Shown here one piece after another: positions 19,231-27,152 of a stretch of 64,000 nucleotides of DNA (the stretch's first letter is position 1; every line of letters begins with the position of its first letter). The notes beneath the pieces were generated by a model that was not told the DNA's origin, did not search any database, and worked only from the letters and a program-made list of their open reading frames with translations. The translations under genes and the position numbers were made by a program. Source of the stretch: Roseitranquillus sediminis (GTDB taxonomy: Bacteria; Pseudomonadota; Alphaproteobacteria; Rhodobacterales; Rhodobacteraceae). The stretch is from the NCBI RefSeq assembly GCF_016918935.1, contig NZ_JAFFOB010000014.1, positions 62,001-126,000 on the forward strand, given 5' to 3'.

Positions 19231-19255
19231 GCCGGAGCGGACGATCCGCTCCGGC
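19231..19255 (-). terminator. Intra-operon hairpin after the substrate-binding protein gene
   Basis: GCCGGAGCGGA / TCCGCTCCGGC forms a perfect 11-bp stem with a 3-nt loop, 8 nt past the binding-protein stop. No T-run follows on the minus strand, so it is more likely an mRNA-stabilising or partial attenuation element that raises binding protein over permease levels than a full terminator. Confidence 0.7.
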
Positions 19256-19262
19256 TGGCCTG

Positions 19263-19988
19263 TCAATAGGTCGGTGCGTCTTCGCCGAACCATTCCCGGA
19301 TGAGCTCGTTCAGCGATCCGTCCTCCTTCATCTCGGTAAGGATGGCGTCGAAGGTCTGCTGCAGCTCGTCATCGGACTCGCGCAGGCCCATCCCGATCCC
19401 GTTGCCGAGCAGCACGTCGTCGCCTACGAACATCAGCTCTCCGCCCGACTCCTCGACGATCGGCTGCAGGAAGTCCTTGTCGGCCAGCACCGCGTCGGCC
19501 TCGCCGTTGCGGATCGCGGCCACCGTCTCGTCGGGTGTCGCGAATTCCACGAGTGTTGCGCCGCTCTCGGCGACGTGCCCGGCCTGAATTGTGTTGGTTT
19601 GCGCCGCGACAACCCCGCTCGCGACGTCCACATCCTCGCTCAGCGCGGCATAGGCGGACGGCACGGGCGGGATGTAGTTCTGCGTGAAGTCGATGACGTC
19701 CTCACGCTCGTCGGTGATGCTCATCCCGGCCATGATCGTGTCGTAGTTGCCGGAGACGAGGTTTGGGATGATCGAGTCCCAGTCGTTCGTCACCCATTCG
19801 CAGGTGAGACCGGCCCGCTCGCAGAGCTCGTCACCCAGAGCGCGCTCGAAACCGTCGATCTCGCCGGAGTCGTTGATGAAGTTGTACGGCGGATAGGCGC
19901 CCTCGGTGCCCATGCGCACCGTCTGCTGCGCGAGGGCAGCGGTCGCCGCCAGGCCGGCCGCGGCGAACGCGAGAACGATGGTCTTCAT
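19263..19988 (-). CDS. Periplasmic substrate-binding protein of amino acid/opine-type ABC transporter
   Basis: An SBP family 3 protein of 241 aa. A Sec signal peptide (MKTIVLAFAAAGLAATAALA, cut after ALA) is followed by VRMGTEGAYPPYNFINDSG, the typical first beta strand and ligand loop. Later the hinge and ligand segment AGMSITDERED appears. ATG 19988 is chosen because AAGGAGT lies at 19995-20001 and the signal peptide starts there. The fold points to a small amine or amino acid such as Lys/Arg/ornithine or a polyamine derivative. It sits between the ATPase and permease genes. Confidence 0.92.
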   Translation of the reverse strand: MKTIVLAFAAAGLAATAALAQQTVRMGTEGAYPPYNFINDSGEIDGFERALGDELCERAGLTCEWVTNDWDSIIPNLVSGNYDTIMAGMSITDEREDVIDFTQNYIPPVPSAYAALSEDVDVASGVVAAQTNTIQAGHVAESGATLVEFATPDETVAAIRNGEADAVLADKDFLQPIVEESGGELMFVGDDVLLGNGIGMGLRESDDELQQTFDAILTEMKEDGSLNELIREWFGEDAPTY

Positions 19989-20019
19989 TCGAATACTCCT
20001 TGATGTCTTGCTTGTTGCT

Positions 20020-20829
20020 TCAGGCAGCCTGTCCTGCGGAGAGGAACTGCCGCAGTCGCGGTGTCTCGGGGCTGCCGAAGAGGCGGGACGGTGGACCCTC
20101 CTCTCCGATGCGGCCCTCGTGCAGGAACACGACATGATCGCTGACGTCGGCGGCCAGACGCATATCGTGGGTGACGAGGATCATCGTCCGCCCTTCGTCG
20201 GCGAGCGACTTGATGACCCGCACCACTTCCTGCTCGAGCTCGGGGTCCAGCGCGCTGGTGGGTTCGTCGAAGAGCAGGGCCTGGGGCTCCATCGCCAGTG
20301 CCCGCGCAATCGCCGCGCGCTGCTGCTGGCCTCCAGAAAGCTGCGCCGGCCACGCCTCGGCCTTGTCGCCGATTCCTACCTTGTCGAGCAGCGCCTGCGC
20401 CCGCGCCCGCACCTCTTTGCGATCTTGACCGAGGACGGTGACGGGCGCCTCCATGACGTTCTGGATGATGGTCATGTGCGCCCAGAGGTTGAATTGTTGG
20501 AAGACCATCGCAAGATTGGTGCGAATGCGCGTCACCTGCCTCCGGTCCGCCGGATGCCGGTCGAGGCCCCCGCCGTGCCAGCGAATGCGCTCGCCCTGGA
20601 AGAGGACGTCGCCGTCCTGGCTGTTCTCGAGCAGGTTTGCGCAGCGCAGTAGCGTGGACTTGCCCGACCCCGACGAGCCGATGAGCGAGATGACTTGGCC
20701 CTGCGGCGCCCGAAGGTCCACGCCCTTGAGCACCTCGAGATCGCCGTAGCGCTTGTGGAGGTTTCTCAACTCGATGACAGGCGGTGCGGCTTCGGTCACG
20801 TCGGCTTTCGGCAGGGAACTGTCGAGCAT
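20020..20829 (-). CDS. Polar amino acid-type ABC transporter ATP-binding protein
   Basis: A HisP/GlnQ-type ATPase of 269 aa. Walker A is GSSGSGKSTLLRCANLLE, the signature is [17 protein letters not shown], and Walker B is ALLFDEPTSALDPEL. The insert between Walker A and the signature (QGERIRWHGGGLDRHPADRR) is typical of the HisP subfamily. It is the first gene of the leftward block; the 129 nt upstream of it probably hold the promoter. Confidence 0.93.
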   Translation of the reverse strand: MLDSSLPKADVTEAAPPVIELRNLHKRYGDLEVLKGVDLRAPQGQVISLIGSSGSGKSTLLRCANLLENSQDGDVLFQGERIRWHGGGLDRHPADRRQVTRIRTNLAMVFQQFNLWAHMTIIQNVMEAPVTVLGQDRKEVRARAQALLDKVGIGDKAEAWPAQLSGGQQQRAAIARALAMEPQALLFDEPTSALDPELEQEVVRVIKSLADEGRTMILVTHDMRLAADVSDHVVFLHEGRIGEEGPPSRLFGSPETPRLRQFLSAGQAA

Positions 20830-20958
20830 GGAGTTAGCCGCGCTTGTCGCGCCTTTGCAACGCGCAAAGCCCCCGTGACGTGGCGGAAAAGCCTCAGGTG
20901 CGGCCCTCTTCGCCTCTGAAGAGAAGCGACACGAGCGTTATCGTCCGGGGCGGATGAT

Positions 20959-21399
20959 TCAGTCGGTCTGATCTACCCGCTGCCGCGCTAGGCCGGAGTC
21001 GCGGTCGCTGACGCCGAGAAGTGGTGCCACGGTCCGCAGCAGTGCGTCCTCCTCCGCATCTCGCTGTCCGTCGGCCAGAGCGACTGACCACAGCGCCTCG
21101 ATGACCGCCTCGCGGTCCTCGTAGGGAACCGCGTCCTTGATTGCGCGGGTGAAACGCACAGTGTCGGGCGCCTCGGCCTCGATCTGCTCGGCCTCGCGGC
21201 GCAGCTTTGTCACCTCGAAGGGCGAAAGGCCGTAGCGCTTCGTCAGGATGCGATCGATGCGCGAAACCTCGGCTTCGGCATAGGTCCCGTCGCTGCGGGC
21301 GATGCGGACGAGGAGCGCCGCCAGCGCCACACGCGCGTCGGGCTCCGGAAGCGGCTGCGGCTCGGGCTCGGTCAGCCGGCGGATCAGGTCACCAATCAT
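20959..21399 (-). CDS. TerB-like tellurite resistance/stress protein
   Basis: An all-helical protein of 146 aa in the TerB family. Acidic metal-binding-type loops occur at ARSDGTYAEAEVSRID and ALADGQRDAEEDALLR, about 75 residues apart, as in the two-fold TerB repeat. Start ATG 21399 gives MIGDLIRRLTEPEPQ, the usual beginning in related marine alphaproteobacteria; a GTG at 21417 would add six residues. Neither has a clear ribosome-binding site. Its function in this family is unknown beyond an association with metal and phage stress. Confidence 0.75.
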   Translation of the reverse strand: MIGDLIRRLTEPEPQPLPEPDARVALAALLVRIARSDGTYAEAEVSRIDRILTKRYGLSPFEVTKLRREAEQIEAEAPDTVRFTRAIKDAVPYEDREAVIEALWSVALADGQRDAEEDALLRTVAPLLGVSDRDSGLARQRVDQTD

Positions 21400-21408
21400 C
21401 TGCGGGAT

Positions 21409-21805
21409 ATGGAGCACCAGGCGGGCCTTGCCAAGCGCGCCGCTGTCTGCTGCTCTAGCGTTGGGCGCAGGTCAGGGGGGGCGCGACATGCTCCTGCGCG
21501 CTTTCTGCTGGCACTTTCTTTCCTGCTTTCAAAGGTTCCGGCGGCGGCGCAGGTCGCCGATCCGGAGATAACGGCTCTGGACGCGGGGGAGGTCAAGTTG
21601 GTGGCCGCTGCTGCGCCGTCACTGCGGCACGTCGTGGGCGAGATCGGCGGGTTGGACCTCAACGTCCGGACGACGCTGTTCGGCCCGCACTATGCGCTGC
21701 CACAAGGGAAGGGGACCTGCACGAGGCGCTGAATGAGCGCTGCTGCGGCGGCTGGAGAACGAAAGCAGCTGGAAGCTGATCCAGCGCTATCTGCCGGAGA
21801 TCTGA
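21409..21805 (+). pseudogene. Decayed family 3 solute-binding protein gene
   Basis: Three frames must be joined to read a plausible protein. The first has a signal-like FLLALSFLLSKVPAAAQ, then ALDAGEVKLVAAAAPSLRHV and VRTTLFGPHYALPQGKG. A frame change near 21712 gives DLHEALNER. A second near 21740 gives LLRRLENESSWKLIQRYLPE before TGA at 21803. This order resembles the C-terminal lobe of a family 3 binding protein, but only about 110 residues remain out of about 250, so an internal deletion is also likely. No good start codon or ribosome-binding site is visible. Recognition of the family is by eye. Confidence 0.5.
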
Positions 21806-21818
21806 CGCCCTGACGACG

Positions 21819-22340
21819 TCATCGGCCGGCGTCCGAGTGGCGCGTTTCCCGGCTGCTCCGGCCGCCGTCGATGACCGAGAACGAGCCGTCCGATTCGAGG
21901 ATCACCGCGGCGATGCTCGCGAGTTCGCGCTGTCCCTCCGTCCGCACCACGGTCTCCAGCTCTTCACGTGTGACGCGCTCGCGCCGCATCGCATTCGCCA
22001 GCGGCTCTCCGTCCCGCAGCAGCAGCGTCGGCTCGGAGCGCACGATACGGGCAAAGCGTTGAGATCGGACCGAGACCGCCGCCACGAGGTATTGCGCGGT
22101 GATGAGCACGAGCAGTGCCACCGCACCTTCGGCCAGCGCGACGTTCTCGCTAAGCAGGATCGTAGCCAGCGTCGAGCCTAGCGCGACCGTCACCACCAGG
22201 TCGAAGGCGTTCAGCTTGGCGAGCGTCCTCTTTCCCGAGATACGCAGGCTCAGGACAAGGAAGCCATAGGCGAGTAGTCCCACGATGATGGTGCGGACGA
22301 TGCCGCTCCAGTTCTGAAAGAACATTTCTTCCCAGTTCAT
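21819..22340 (-). CDS. DUF421/YetF-type membrane protein
   Basis: A 173-aa protein. Three N-terminal transmembrane helices (about 10-32, 40-60, 65-85) contain the family core GKRTLAKLNAFDLVVTVALG. A soluble DUF421 domain follows (RSEPTLLLRDGEPLANAMRR, then RVTREELETVVRTEG). The start at 22340 is decided by AAGGAGG at 22350-22356. That motif directly abuts an in-frame ATG at 22349, leaving no spacer, but is 9 nt from the ATG at 22340. The family is widespread with no settled function. Confidence 0.85.
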   Translation of the reverse strand: MNWEEMFFQNWSGIVRTIIVGLLAYGFLVLSLRISGKRTLAKLNAFDLVVTVALGSTLATILLSENVALAEGAVALLVLITAQYLVAAVSVRSQRFARIVRSEPTLLLRDGEPLANAMRRERVTREELETVVRTEGQRELASIAAVILESDGSFSVIDGGRSSRETRHSDAGR

Positions 22341-22520
22341 TGTCCGCATCCTCCTTGCCTCCCTGCACAACGGCGGAGGCGCAGGTTTGTTCGCGCAGAT
22401 GAAGATATTGGACGGGGCGCAGCGCCTCGCGGCTGCGACGCGCATTGGAACGACGGCTAACCTCACCCCTCCAGCCGCCCAGTAGAGCGGCCGCGCCGCG
22501 AAAGATCGGAAGGACCTACG

Positions 22521-22790
22521 ATGAACAGGTTTGCCGCCAGCATTGGAAGCACCGCAATCGTGGCCGCACTGGCGACCGCACCCGTCATGGCACAAGACAA
22601 CGTGGCCGACTGAAATGCAGACACAGGCGGCTCGATTTCGCCGGACGAGTTCAACACAGGATGTGGTGATACAGGCGACCTCGGCGACTGGGAAACCGAT
22701 GCAGATGCGGAACTGAGCGACTACGAGTTCAACACGGGTACGGGGAGCGGATACGACGATGCCGCCCACTCTGTCGGCGGCGAGTCGTGA
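22521..22790 (+). pseudogene. Secreted EF-hand protein gene interrupted by one in-frame TGA
   Basis: AAGGAC at 22509-22514 precedes ATG 22521. The frame encodes a signal peptide (MNRFAASIGSTAIVAALATA ending PVMAQ), then reaches TGA at 22611-22613. The same frame continues without another stop for 58 codons to TGA 22788. The continuation has two EF-hand-like loops, NADTGGSISPDEFN and DWETDADAELSDYEFN. The first canonical loop would be D-W-N-A-D-T-G-G-S-I if the TGA were TGG. One base change therefore restores an 89-aa secreted calcium-binding protein. This is either a recent nonsense mutation or a base-call error; I see no selenocysteine insertion element. Confidence 0.7.
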
Positions 22791-22976
22791 GCTGCAGAAT
22801 CTGTAACCCTAGGGTGGTCCCATATCTGCGCCGTTGCTTGAAAGGCCAAGGTTGAGCGCCCCTGGTTAGCAACTTTTTCGCACCGGTAAAATGACACTTC
22901 CCGAACCGCCACCAACGGCGTCCGGTACGGCACTGCGTCGTCGGCCGACAGGCATGGCAACCAGGATGAAGTGCTC

Positions 22977-23186
22977 ATGCAGATTTTTCGCCGGCTGCTC
23001 TTCTGGCGAAGCGGCGCGAACGAGGCCCATGGCGTGTCGGAGGATCGACCCGGCGCGGCGGACCGCTTCGACCGCAACCTCGTCGTCGAGCGCTACAAGA
23101 ACGCAAAGGCCTATGACGACCTGCGCGACGCGCTCGCCGACATGATCCGAGAACGCAACATGAGGAACAAGGAACTGGATCGATGA
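22977..23186 (+). CDS. Small hypothetical protein, basic and helical
   Basis: A 69-aa product that I do not recognise. A hydrophobic and basic N-terminus (MQIFRRLLFWRSG) is followed by a charged helical tail rich in Arg, Asp and Glu (DDLRDALADMIRERNMRNKE). GTG 22971 is an alternative start; AGGA at 22963-22966 is 4 nt from GTG and 10 nt from ATG 22977. The stop overlaps the next gene by 4 nt (ATGA), so the two form a translationally coupled pair, which supports this frame being real. Confidence 0.6.
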   Translation: MQIFRRLLFWRSGANEAHGVSEDRPGAADRFDRNLVVERYKNAKAYDDLRDALADMIRERNMRNKELDR

Positions 23187-23617
23187 CCCCCGACCAAGTC
23201 ATCATCGAAGCCAATCAGGTGTCGGCCTATCTTGTGGCTTTCATGACGGCGCTCGTTGGCTTCGGTTTCTTTCGCCTGCTGCTGATCTCGACAGGCGTAG
23301 TGCGGTACCTGACGCTCGGTTTCCTGCTGCTTTACCTCAAGGTTTTCGCGCGAGCCACGTACTGGGATGTGCTGCCGAACTGGATCGGAGCCGATACGTG
23401 GGAGCGCTGGTATCAGGCATCGAGCGGCCGCGCGATGAACACGATCTTCAATATCGTCGTGATCGTTGCCAGCTATTACAGCCTGAAGGCCATCCACTCC
23501 TCGATTCCGCGCGCCGCGCGCGGCAACTACAACCTCCTGACCAGCGTGTTCTACCCGCCGGGGGGGCTGTCCGGAGCTGTCGCCCACGCCTTCAGACGCG
23601 TGTTCCGCCGCGGCTGA
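23183..23617 (+). CDS. Hypothetical membrane protein coupled to the preceding small gene
   Basis: A 144-aa protein that I do not recognise. Hydrophobic helices lie at about 14-36 (AYLVAFMTALVGFGFFRLLL) and 38-56 (VVRYLTLGFLLLYLKVFA), with a weaker one at about 87-103 (TIFNIVVIVASYYSLKA). The tail is basic (AHAFRRVFRRG). It resembles small phage-type or holin-like membrane proteins in size and layout, but no family motif is visible. It overlaps its partner by 4 nt and is convergent with the next gene. Confidence 0.6.
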   Translation: MTPDQVIIEANQVSAYLVAFMTALVGFGFFRLLLISTGVVRYLTLGFLLLYLKVFARATYWDVLPNWIGADTWERWYQASSGRAMNTIFNIVVIVASYYSLKAIHSSIPRAARGNYNLLTSVFYPPGGLSGAVAHAFRRVFRRG

Positions 23618-23642
23618 GGCTCGTCCGATGATGTGTCTGGCT

Positions 23643-24155
23643 CTAGCTGTTCAGTCGCAGTGAAGCGAAATATGCGGCGAGAAGCCATAGGACGAGCAGG
23701 GTGCCTGCGGCCCATCTTGGCATCTGCGTGATGGTGAAAAGCCCGCTCCTCCGCTGGCCCTCAGTGCCAGGAGCGGGCGACTTGTCGCCGACGTGACAAT
23801 AGGCGGAATCGATCGTCGCGGACCTAGTCCCGAGACTCGTCTTGAGGGCATCGAAAGCCTGCCGCACATGGCCCCGGTAGAGCTTGACCAAGTTCCGATC
23901 TTCGTTCGCGGTAAACAGCCAGAGCAGCGAAACTGCAGCACCTGCCAAAGAAACGACCTGCGCGAGCTGAGGCGCCTGCAGAAAGGCGGCGCCGAAGCCT
24001 GCGAATATGGCGGTCTCTAGCGTCAGGAAGAGGTTGAACCTGGTCCACATCCGGTCGAACTGGCCTACTAGATAAGCAACCTTCGACTTGTAGTCCTCGG
24101 CATAGAAAGCCACGAGTTGCTCAGGCGCCTTCGAGTCTTTCGGTTCCTCTGCCAT
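23643..24155 (-). CDS. Hypothetical three-helix membrane protein
   Basis: A 170-aa protein. A soluble amphipathic N-terminus (about 1-38, LVAFYAEDYKSKVAYLVGQF) is followed by two transmembrane helices (about 41-60 and 65-83), a soluble helix-rich loop (VKLYRGHVRQAFDALKTSL), and a final transmembrane helix (about 147-166). The layout is like that of RipA-type or SLATT-type small membrane proteins, some of which sit in effector systems; I cannot confirm membership. No clear partner gene is adjacent and it is convergent with the pair to its left. Confidence 0.6.
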   Translation of the reverse strand: MAEEPKDSKAPEQLVAFYAEDYKSKVAYLVGQFDRMWTRFNLFLTLETAIFAGFGAAFLQAPQLAQVVSLAGAAVSLLWLFTANEDRNLVKLYRGHVRQAFDALKTSLGTRSATIDSAYCHVGDKSPAPGTEGQRRSGLFTITQMPRWAAGTLLVLWLLAAYFASLRLNS

Positions 24156-24233
24156 GTCGGTGCCAGGTCATCACGAACGGTCACCATCATATCACGAGCC
24201 CGTCGAGACGCGAACGCAGATTCTTCGACCGTG

Positions 24234-25877
24234 TCAGACAAGCCGGCTGACCTCTACCGCCGCCCGGACGAAATCCGCGAAGAGCGGGTGGGGGGCGAAC
24301 GGCTTCGACTTCAGCTCCGGGTGGAATTGAACCCCGATGAACCACGGGTGATCTGCGACCTCCACGATCTCGGGGAGCCGCCCGTCCGGTGACATGCCCG
24401 AAAAGCAAAGGCCGTGCTTCTCGAGCGCCTCGCGGTATTTGACGTCGACCTCGTAGCGGTGGCGGTGGCGTTCGGCGATCTCGTGACTTTCGTAGATGTC
24501 GGCGACATGGCTGCCGCTCTTGAGGCAGGCGGTGTAGGCGCCGAGGCGCATGGTGCCGCCCTTGTCGTCGAGCACGGAGCGGGCGATCTTCTGGTTGTCC
24601 TTTATCCATTCCTTTAGGTGGAAGATCACCGGCTCGAAGCGGGTGGCGCCGACCTCGTGGTCGAATTCCTGGCTGCCCGCGTTAGGCATCCCGGCAAGGT
24701 TTCGCGCCGCCTCGACCACCGCCATCTGCATGCCGAGGCATATGCCGAAGTAGGGGATCTTGTGTTCGCGCGCGAACTGGGCGGCGCGGATCTTGCCCTC
24801 GGTCCCGCGCTCCCCAAAGCCGCCGGGAACGAGGATCGCATGGAAAATCTCGAGGTAGGGCGACGGATCCTCGCGCTCGAAGATTTCTGCGTCGATCCAT
24901 TCAGGGCGGACGCGGACGCGGTTGGCCATGCCGCCATGGGTCAGCGCCTCGGCGATGGATTTGTAGGCGTCGCCGAGCTGGGTGTACTTGCCGACGATGG
25001 CGATCCTGACCTCGCCCTCGGCGTGGGTGAGGCGGTCGATCACGTCTTCCCAACGGCCGAGGTTGGGGCGCGGGGCAGGGTGGATCTGGAACGCGTCGAG
25101 CACCGCTTGGTCGAGCCCCTGGCGGTGGTAGGCCAGCGGTGCCTCGTAGATCGACGAGAGGTCGGGGGCGGCGATCACCGCCTCCTCGCGGACGTTGCAG
25201 AAGAGGGCGATCTTGGCGCGCTCCTTGTCCGGGATCGGGTGGTCGGAGCGGCATACGAGGACGTCGGGGGCGATGCCGATGGAGCGGAGTTCCTTGACGG
25301 AGTGCTGGGTGGGCTTGGTCTTGAGCTCTCCGCTGGCGGCGATCCACGGCAGGAGGGTAAGGTGCATGAAGATGCACTGGCCGCGGGGGCGTTCCTGGGC
25401 GAACTGGCGGATTGCTTCGAAGAAGGGCAGCCCCTCGATGTCGCCCACGGTGCCGCCGATTTCGCAGAGCTGGAAGTCGGTCTCGTTGTCGCCGATGGAG
25501 AGGAAGTCCTTGATCTCGTTGGTGACGTGCGGGATCACTTGGATCGTCTTGCCGAGGTAGTCGCCGCGGCGCTCCTTCTCCAGCACGTTCTGGTAGATGC
25601 GGCCTGAGCTAACGCTGTCGGTTTTGCGGGCCGCGACGCCGGTGAAGCGCTCGTAGTGCCCGAGGTCGAGGTCGGTCTCGGCGCCGTCGTCGGTGACGAA
25701 GACCTCGCCATGCTCGAACGGGCTCATCGTGCCGGGGTCGACGTTGAGGTAGGGGTCGAGCTTGCGCAACCTGACGGTGAATCCACGGGCTTGGAGCAAC
25801 GCCCCGAGCGCGGCCGACGCGAGACCCTTTCCGAGCGACGAGACCACGCCCCCGGTGATGAAGATGTATCGTGCCAT
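24234..25877 (-). CDS. pyrG: CTP synthase
   Basis: Makes CTP from UTP, ATP and glutamine. The 547-aa protein has an N-terminal synthetase domain beginning [20 protein letters not shown] (P-loop), with the strongly conserved [20 protein letters not shown] segment. The C-terminal glutaminase domain has its nucleophile in [16 protein letters not shown] and the His motif in [13 protein letters not shown]. Length matches bacterial PyrG. In many alphaproteobacteria pyrG lies downstream of secG, as here: secG (27055-26702) precedes it on the same strand, with the CHRD gene inserted between them. Confidence 0.97.
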   Translation of the reverse strand: MARYIFITGGVVSSLGKGLASAALGALLQARGFTVRLRKLDPYLNVDPGTMSPFEHGEVFVTDDGAETDLDLGHYERFTGVAARKTDSVSSGRIYQNVLEKERRGDYLGKTIQVIPHVTNEIKDFLSIGDNETDFQLCEIGGTVGDIEGLPFFEAIRQFAQERPRGQCIFMHLTLLPWIAASGELKTKPTQHSVKELRSIGIAPDVLVCRSDHPIPDKERAKIALFCNVREEAVIAAPDLSSIYEAPLAYHRQGLDQAVLDAFQIHPAPRPNLGRWEDVIDRLTHAEGEVRIAIVGKYTQLGDAYKSIAEALTHGGMANRVRVRPEWIDAEIFEREDPSPYLEIFHAILVPGGFGERGTEGKIRAAQFAREHKIPYFGICLGMQMAVVEAARNLAGMPNAGSQEFDHEVGATRFEPVIFHLKEWIKDNQKIARSVLDDKGGTMRLGAYTACLKSGSHVADIYESHEIAERHRHRYEVDVKYREALEKHGLCFSGMSPDGRLPEIVEVADHPWFIGVQFHPELKSKPFAPHPLFADFVRAAVEVSRLV

Positions 25878-25972
25878 GCCCGTGAAGCCCCGTATCTTGT
25901 GGCCGGAGAGGTGTCCGACGCTTTATCCGCTACGGGAGTGCACCTCTACGCCATTCGAGGGCAGGCGGCAAG

Positions 25973-26012
25973 GCATGGGACCGGCGCTTGACGCGCCGTG
26001 CCGGTCCCATGC
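25973..26012. terminator. Hairpin after the CHRD gene
   Basis: A perfect 13-bp stem, GCATGGGACCGGC / GCCGGTCCCATGC (25973-25985 and 26000-26012), has a 14-nt loop that can pair internally. It begins 3 nt past the CHRD stop on the minus strand. There is no T-run on either side, so Rho-independent strength is uncertain. It separates the CHRD gene from pyrG. Confidence 0.6.
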
Positions 26013-26015
26013 CGG

Positions 26016-26609
26016 TCAGGTTACACGCCGGAGGCGGAGTGCGCCGAGTGCCCCGAGCGCCGTGACGATCAGCACCGCCCCGGCGGGAAGCGGGATGGGC
26101 GCCAACCCGAACTGGCCACGGATCTCTCCCCCAGCGAACACGGTCGTATGAATGTTGAAGTAGGCGTTCCCGTCGGCCAGCATCTGGGCGAACGCGGCTT
26201 CGGCGCCCTCCGGCGTGCCGCCGTTGGCGGTGAGGAAGGGGGGGCTGTAGGTGGAGGCGAGCGTGGTGTCGAAGACGCCAGAGAAGCTGCCCGCTGTGAC
26301 ACCCAGCGGAAAGCCCGGCGGCGCTGGCGTCGTCGAGGCGACACCGCCGTTCACGCCGGCAGGGGCGGGACCATGCACGTGCGCCGCGAAGGTCGTCCCG
26401 AGGAGGCCCCAAAAGCTGACGTCGTAGGAGATGAAATTCGCGATGGTGTCGATCGTGAGGCGCGCCGTCCCGGCGCCCGGAGAGGCGTTGGGCGGAACCT
26501 CGGCACTGCCGCTGAGGCTGGCGACATAGCTGATGGGGGCGGCAAGCGCGGCGGGGGCCGCCCCGAGCAGGCCGATGGCCGCCGCGGCGAGCGCGAGATG
26601 ATGACGCAT
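26016..26609 (-). CDS. Secreted CHRD-domain protein with PEP-CTERM-like sorting tail
   Basis: A 197-aa protein. The signal peptide ends near residue 23 (GAAPAALA). A CHRD domain (about 25-165) follows, with YVASLSGSAEVPPNASPGAG, AHVHGPAPAGVNGG and AYFNIHTTVFAGGEIRGQF. The C-terminus PIPLPAGAVLIVTALGALGA then LRLRR matches VPLPA-CTERM tails: short PxPLPAG motif, hydrophobic helix, Arg cluster. Such tails are processed by exosortase-type enzymes and direct the protein to the envelope or biofilm matrix. AAGGAGG just upstream (about 26616-26622) supports the start. It lies between secG and pyrG. Confidence 0.86.
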   Translation of the reverse strand: MRHHLALAAAAIGLLGAAPAALAAPISYVASLSGSAEVPPNASPGAGTARLTIDTIANFISYDVSFWGLLGTTFAAHVHGPAPAGVNGGVASTTPAPPGFPLGVTAGSFSGVFDTTLASTYSPPFLTANGGTPEGAEAAFAQMLADGNAYFNIHTTVFAGGEIRGQFGLAPIPLPAGAVLIVTALGALGALRLRRVT

Positions 26610-26701
26610 TGATGTCCCTCCTTGGTGGGCGGCCGCGCGTCTGATCCGCGGGCTTCCCGGAGGGTAGCACGTTGTGCGCGATCGGTAACGGTGTCCGTGG
26701 G

Positions 26702-27055
26702 CTACTCCGACGGAGGCGGGAGCAGCGGCCCGTCGCCGGCGGCCGGCGGCAGAAGGTCATCCGTCGGCGGCAGCGCGGGCGCTCCATCCTCCGTCAACGG
26801 ACCCAGCCGGTCGAGAATCGACGTGCCAGCGGCATTCTGCGCCGCGATTATCGTCAGCGTCAGCGACGTCACGACAAAAGCCGCGCCAAAAGCCCAAGTG
26901 AGCTTGCCCAGCGCGGTCGCCGCACCGCGTCCGGTCATCACTCCGCCGCCGCCGCTGCCCATCCCGAGACCGCCGCCTTCGGAGCGCTGCAGCAGCACGA
27001 CCCCGATGAGGCAGAGCGCGAGGATCAGGTGGACGATCAGGATGACGTTTTCCAT
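26702..27055 (-). CDS. secG: Preprotein translocase subunit SecG
   Basis: A 117-aa inner-membrane subunit of SecYEG. Two hydrophobic helices (VILIVHLILALCLIGVVLLQ and LTWAFGAAFVVTSLTLTIIA) flank the conserved loop RSEGGGLGMGSGGG. The Pro/Asp-rich C-terminal tail (residues 82-117) is typical of alphaproteobacterial SecG. Confidence 0.92.
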   Translation of the reverse strand: MENVILIVHLILALCLIGVVLLQRSEGGGLGMGSGGGGVMTGRGAATALGKLTWAFGAAFVVTSLTLTIIAAQNAAGTSILDRLGPLTEDGAPALPPTDDLLPPAAGDGPLLPPPSE

Positions 27056-27152
27056 GCGGACAGGCCCTGGCTGGTTCGCGGCCTACCTAGGAGAAAGGCG
27101 AGGTGGTCGCAAGCCTCGACGGGCCCGCGCGGCCCGGGGTCGCCTGCGGGCG

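Noticed and set aside
22611-22613. Selenocysteine at the in-frame TGA of the EF-hand gene
   Set aside because: Related loops need Trp here rather than a redox residue, and I see no SECIS-like hairpin directly downstream.
24618-25607. 329-codon plus-strand open frame
   Set aside because: It is fully antisense to pyrG, a certain gene.
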